From Changchengzhania lutea (GTDB lineage: Bacteria; Bacteroidota; Bacteroidia; Flavobacteriales; Flavobacteriaceae), in NCBI RefSeq assembly GCF_006974145.1, contig NZ_CP039456.1, positions 1,580,001-1,644,000 of the forward strand: a stretch of 64,000 bases of DNA, read 5' to 3'. A program made the position numbers and the translations under genes. The notes under the pieces were generated by a model that saw only the letters and a list, made by a program, of their open reading frames with translations, was not told where the DNA came from and made no database searches. Position 1 is the stretch's first letter; the number at the start of each line of letters is the position of its first letter. Shown piece after piece: positions 60,227 through 64,000 of this stretch.

Positions 60227-63055
60227 TTATATTTCTAAAATATAATGCGTCAGGCTAGATTCGTGAGATAAACCAATTTTCTTACGTAACCTGTAACGTT
60301 TCACTTCTACACTTCTAGGAGATATATTTAACAAAGGGGCAATTTCTTTTGACGATAAGTTTAACCTAAGATAAGCACACAGTCTTAAATCATTTGAGGT
60401 TAATGATGGGTGAAGTGTCTTTATTTTTTTTAGGAAATCTTTGTCAGCATTATTGAAGGCTTCCTCGAAAGTATTCCAGTCATCCGTATTATTTAAGTTA
60501 CGATCAATTATTTTAATAATGTGTTTCAGATTTTTACTGTCCTGAGCGTTTTGAAGTTCTGCCTTGATGCTATGTAAAAATTCATTCTTTTTTATGAGAC
60601 TCATAGTAGAGATACCAAGTTCCCTATTTTTGCTATCAATATCTTGTTTTAGTTTATCATTATTAAAACGCATTAATTGCTGCCTATTCTCTAATTCCTG
60701 AAGCTCTAATTCTCGCTGTGTTTTAAGTAATAACTTCTCTCTTTGTTTTTTATAATATTGTTTGTAAATATTGTGCATTATTAAAGAGAACAACAGTATA
60801 GATGCAATATAAAATGCTATGGCCAAATTAGATAAATACCAAGGTGCCTCAATTGTGAAACTATATTGTTCTGTATTTTCCGTTAATTGATTACCTATAC
60901 GTCCTCTAACATAAAATGTGTAATTACCATGGGGTAGGTTTTCATATAATTTACTTGGCTGTGTTGACCATGGACTCCATTCATTAAAGATACCCTCTAA
61001 CTTATACTGATATTCCGCCACTAGAAATTTATTATATTCTGGGATGCTAAAGTTGAATTTTACGTTGTTTTTATAATTATCGAATTCGCCATTTTTAGTT
61101 TTATTTACAATTTCAGCTCTATAACTTTTATGATAAGAGCTTACTGTAATCGTGTTTATACCTATTTTAAAGGATTTATTATCTTGATTATTTAAATCAA
61201 CAATAATATAGCCCGTAGCTGAACCATAAAGATATCTGTTGTTTTCTAAGTGTGAGTTATTCTCATAACCCGAAATATCATTACGTAAATAGCTGGGTAA
61301 AGGGATATGGCTAATTTTAGGGGTATCGCTTAGGTTTCTAGGATATATATAATTTAGACCAGATTCTGAAAATGCCCAAAGCTTATTCGATTTTGTATCA
61401 CTTACTAGTTTTCCTGTGGTAAATTCATCCGTTTTATAGAGCTGACTGTAAAGGCTATCTAAAACAAACTTATTTTTAATCGAGTCGTATTTATATACCC
61501 CATCTTTATGAGCATAAAAGATATTGCCTAAGTATTTTGCTAAGCTCGTTTTTAATCCCTTTTTGACTGAGTTTTCTTTTGTAGTGTTTAATACTCTTGA
61601 ATAGTCATTCGAAAATTTTAGATTAAATACGCCACGGTTTTCATGACTAACTAAAAGATTAGTATCATTAATAAATTCAAGGTACCTGCTTGATATATTA
61701 AATTCTTCTATATTGTTTCTGAATGACCACACGTCATTCTTATATTCCAAAATACTTAAACCACTATAGTTCCCTTGTAGTATTAAATTTGGATTATTTG
61801 GAATTGTTTTAAAGTTCCAAGTTCCTTCTGCATCATAAATCTTTTTAGCTACTGTATCTTTTATAATAAAGGTTCCTGAGTGATGGCCACAAAAAATAGT
61901 ATCATTGATTTGAGTCAACTCCCATACCGCCCCTTTTGTTCCTTCTATAAACGTAAACGCTTCATCTTTGCCATATTCTTTGTAAAATAAGCCTTGATTG
62001 GTACCTATATACAGATACTTATTACTGAGCATGGATATATTAACCGCACCTATTTTACCCTCTTTGTCATTGTAGATAGTAAACCTTGATTTTATATTGA
62101 GACAATCTACACCGTTCTCTAACCCCAACCAGATGTTATGATCCACATCTTCAAAAAGAGCAAGTACGGTATTACTACTTAAGCCACCTGTTTTATTTAT
62201 ACTCCTGTTAATATTACCTTCTGAAGTAAGATGAAAAACACCATTAGAAACAGTACCAAGTATAAAACTGTCATCTTTCAATTTTATGCTACTATAGATT
62301 CGAAATTTGGATAATAGGTCATTTGCTGGAATTTCCCATTTTAAGAGCGTGCCATCTTGAAGTATGTAAAACCCAACGTCTTCAGTTTGAAATAATAATT
62401 TATTGTGATGATTAAAAACGTTTACTACTAAGTTATCCTTAAAGATATCATGATTGGAAACCAATTGTGCTTCTCCATTTACAATCTCGTATACGCCATC
62501 TCTTGTTTTTTGGAAATAGATACTATCATCAACTTTAAAGATTCTATATAGGTTGGTATCTGAATTGATAACTGAATATGAATCTTCATTTTTATTGTAC
62601 AGATATATGCGTTTTAAAGACTGAAAAAGAATAAAATCATCAATACCAATAATTTTCCAAATCTCTTCACCATCTAAAAAAGGAACTTCTAAGTTTTTTG
62701 AAATAGTGTTATAGACTAATAAACCAAAATCATTACGTTGCCAATATCCAAACTCCCTATAACTCCCTGTATATACTTTATTATCAAGTACGGCTACAGA
62801 TCTCACATTGCTTTGATCTGAAATCGTATAGAGCGACCATTTGGCACCATTAAATTCTAATAAACCCTTATTATTGGCGGCGTAAATATATTTGTCATCA
62901 GATTGAGAAAAGGCCCAATTTTGGTTTTCTCCACCGTAGTCTATAGGTGAATAGGATTGAATTGGGGGGTGTTCTTGTGCATAAACTAAATTCGCAAGTT
63001 GTAAACTAAATAATATTAAGATTAATAAAAATTTCTTAAAATTCACGGCAAACAT
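60227..63055 (-). CDS. PUL regulator: periplasmic beta-propeller + Y_Y_Y sensor, membrane helix, LuxR-type HTH
   Basis: A 942-residue membrane protein. Signal peptide (about 5-26); a periplasmic region of two-component-regulator propeller-type repeats (about 35-660; DVDHNIWLGLENGVDCLN is a typical blade); a Y_Y_Y domain (about 680-750, YQYKLEGIFNEWSPWSTQPS); one membrane helix (about 757-778); a coiled coil (about 785-840); and a C-terminal LuxR/GerE-type HTH (LSSKEIAPLLNISPRSVEVKRYRLRKKIG). No histidine-kinase or receiver domain is present, so it should act as a one-component membrane-bound regulator that senses sugar in the periplasm. It lies directly upstream of susC in the same orientation, 232 bp away. 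Confidence 0.9.
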   Translation of the reverse strand: MFAVNFKKFLLILILFSLQLANLVYAQEHPPIQSYSPIDYGGENQNWAFSQSDDKYIYAANNKGLLEFNGAKWSLYTISDQSNVRSVAVLDNKVYTGSYREFGYWQRNDFGLLVYNTISKNLEVPFLDGEEIWKIIGIDDFILFQSLKRIYLYNKNEDSYSVINSDTNLYRIFKVDDSIYFQKTRDGVYEIVNGEAQLVSNHDIFKDNLVVNVFNHHNKLLFQTEDVGFYILQDGTLLKWEIPANDLLSKFRIYSSIKLKDDSFILGTVSNGVFHLTSEGNINRSINKTGGLSSNTVLALFEDVDHNIWLGLENGVDCLNIKSRFTIYNDKEGKIGAVNISMLSNKYLYIGTNQGLFYKEYGKDEAFTFIEGTKGAVWELTQINDTIFCGHHSGTFIIKDTVAKKIYDAEGTWNFKTIPNNPNLILQGNYSGLSILEYKNDVWSFRNNIEEFNISSRYLEFINDTNLLVSHENRGVFNLKFSNDYSRVLNTTKENSVKKGLKTSLAKYLGNIFYAHKDGVYKYDSIKNKFVLDSLYSQLYKTDEFTTGKLVSDTKSNKLWAFSESGLNYIYPRNLSDTPKISHIPLPSYLRNDISGYENNSHLENNRYLYGSATGYIIVDLNNQDNKSFKIGINTITVSSYHKSYRAEIVNKTKNGEFDNYKNNVKFNFSIPEYNKFLVAEYQYKLEGIFNEWSPWSTQPSKLYENLPHGNYTFYVRGRIGNQLTENTEQYSFTIEAPWYLSNLAIAFYIASILLFSLIMHNIYKQYYKKQREKLLLKTQRELELQELENRQQLMRFNNDKLKQDIDSKNRELGISTMSLIKKNEFLHSIKAELQNAQDSKNLKHIIKIIDRNLNNTDDWNTFEEAFNNADKDFLKKIKTLHPSLTSNDLRLCAYLRLNLSSKEIAPLLNISPRSVEVKRYRLRKKIGLSHESSLTHYILEI

Positions 63056-63189
63056 AAATATGTTGAGTTGCTAATGTAGTAAAATTAAGGGATAAAACCA
63101 TTATTGTATAGAACCTGTATAGTTTGAACTAATTTTAAAAACTCTAAAAAAAAACTGTACAAATGCCATTTTCGCCATAACTAAGCACA

Positions 63190-63223
63190 AAAAAAGCGTC
63201 TTATTATTAATAAGGCGCTTTTT
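63190..63223 (-). terminator. Terminator of the GIN-domain gene
   Basis: AAAAAGCGTCTTAT pairs with ATAAGGCGCTTTTT (one G-T pair) around a short loop, and the minus strand continues with a run of T. It separates the GIN-domain gene from the PUL regulator. Confidence 0.8.
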
Positions 63224-63245
63224 AAATTTTACGTGTAGTTTGGTT

Positions 63246-63920
63246 TTATTCCATCCTTTTAATTCGACCACCAAACACTTTACTTTCATTTACCTTATCT
63301 GGATTTCCGTAAATGAACACATCGCCTCCAGCTCGTATTTTAATATCTACCAAATCAGAAGCATGAACATAGGCTTCTCCAGCGGCCCGAATAGCAACCT
63401 CTGTTTTATCGGTTTTAAGCTCAGCCCCTTTGTAAACCCCTCCAGCTTGTATAGAAATATCTTGGCTTTTAGCTTTTCCTTCTACTTTAATAATACCTCC
63501 AGTTACAGCCTTTATATTTACATAGTTTACATTTAGTTTAACATCTATTTTACCGCCTTCTTGCGCTTTTAAATCGATCTCAAACTGTTTTATTTTATCA
63601 TCTGAATACACCTTAGCTCCTTCATTAACATCAATTACATCTAAAGACGTATAGTGAAGGGTTACCTTAGTTTTACTCCCATCAAAAATTTCTTCTAAAC
63701 TCATCTTGATTTTTAATGTCCCATTTTTATTATTAACTAAAACATCATTACTGTTTTCACCCGAAATAATAACCTTATTATCATTGGATTTTACAAGTTC
63801 TACTTCTATTAAATCGTAAACTTTAAGGGTATTAAATTCTCCAATAGTTTTTTCTATAGGATTTTGCGATGTAACTATCATTGCAGATAGCATGGTAAAA
63901 ATGACTATTGAATATTTCAT
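63246..63920 (-). CDS. Head-GIN-domain (DUF2807) exported protein
   Basis: A 224-residue protein with a signal peptide (MKYSIVIFTMLSAMIVTSQ). The body is a repetitive beta-helix with the DUF2807 pattern: FNTLKVYDLIEVELVKSNDNKVIISGENSNDVLV, then repeated GG/GA turns in IKAVTGGIIKVEGKA, ISIQAGGVYKGAEL, IRAAGEAYVHASDLV and IRAGGDVFIYGNP. The family is frequent in Bacteroidota and its function is unknown; a surface or periplasmic adhesin-like role has been suggested. A terminator separates it from the PUL, so it is probably just a neighbour. Confidence 0.88.
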   Translation of the reverse strand: MKYSIVIFTMLSAMIVTSQNPIEKTIGEFNTLKVYDLIEVELVKSNDNKVIISGENSNDVLVNNKNGTLKIKMSLEEIFDGSKTKVTLHYTSLDVIDVNEGAKVYSDDKIKQFEIDLKAQEGGKIDVKLNVNYVNIKAVTGGIIKVEGKAKSQDISIQAGGVYKGAELKTDKTEVAIRAAGEAYVHASDLVDIKIRAGGDVFIYGNPDKVNESKVFGGRIKRME

Positions 63921-64000
63921 TTGTTTGTATTTATTGTTTTTTAATTACAACGTAAACGTATCAATTATTATTCCATTGTTTAAAAATAATAATTGATAAA

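Noticed and set aside
1-64000. Search for prophage, integrase, transposase, CRISPR, toxin-antitoxin or defence genes
   Set aside because: None could be supported; apart from two MITE-like elements no mobile-element protein is encoded in this window.

Overview
ORGANISM. The window is AT-rich DNA from a member of the Bacteroidota, most likely a marine Flavobacteriaceae. Evidence: a SusC/SusD pair, a type IX secretion (T9SS) C-terminal sorting domain, DUF4837/DUF4175/DUF6909-type proteins, a GlnRS with a C-terminal YqeY-like domain, TAnnTTTG -7 promoter elements instead of E. coli-type boxes, and starts without Shine-Dalgarno sequences. LAYOUT 1-30 kb (housekeeping). 1-5657 is one minus-strand operon: M23 peptidase, GH3-like adenylating enzyme, DUF6909 protein, polysaccharide co-polymerase-like protein, and rfbB cut by the window edge. 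Then follow tatA; DUF4837 lipoprotein, LysM transglycosylase and pgk; a DNA polymerase III delta-prime-like gene followed by a 30-codon stump of a lipid kinase; an OmpH/Skp lipoprotein; a methyltransferase; mnmG flanked on both sides by parS-like palindromes; ybeY and a giant DUF4175 protein; alkB; gltX; a frameshifted outer-membrane protein gene; an SPFH protein; a small MITE-like repeat; a GNAT protein, DUF1761, glnS, a Zn-ribbon protein, folB, tRNA-Cys and a LysE exporter. LAYOUT 30-63 kb (polysaccharide utilisation locus). Nearly everything is on the minus strand and fits degradation of laminarin-type beta-1,3/1,6-glucan. From upstream to downstream: a membrane-spanning LuxR-type regulator with beta-propeller and Y_Y_Y domain (60227-63055); operon A, SusC-SusD-surface binding protein; operon B, a glycosidase fused to a predicted outer-membrane beta-barrel, a second binding lipoprotein, a GH16 laminarinase and a PKD/multi-CBM lipoprotein; operon C, a sugar-porter MFS, GH158-like, GH149-like phosphorylase, GH3, GH17, GH30, a GPH symporter and a cytoplasmic GH17. 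A T9SS-targeted binding protein at the far end is a pseudogene. HOW IT WORKS TOGETHER. Lipoproteins of operons A and B carry acidic residues right after the lipobox Cys (surface export signal), while those of operon C do not. This suggests A and B build the cell-surface machine and C the periplasmic and cytoplasmic one. The route would be: capture and GH16 cleavage outside, SusC import, GH30/GH17/GH158/GH3 trimming in the periplasm, uptake by two MFS carriers, and phosphorolysis by the GH149-like enzyme inside. MOST NOTABLE. (1) A tandem 11-bp direct repeat (AATGTnGTGGT type) lies upstream of SusC, of operon B and of the distant T9SS pseudogene, each time with a conserved TGTATnnTTTTTG promoter-like box at similar spacing: a candidate operator for the PUL regulator. 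(2) The 1062-aa glycosidase/beta-barrel fusion. (3) The parS-like pair around mnmG. (4) Three decaying genes. (5) Two MITE-like elements.
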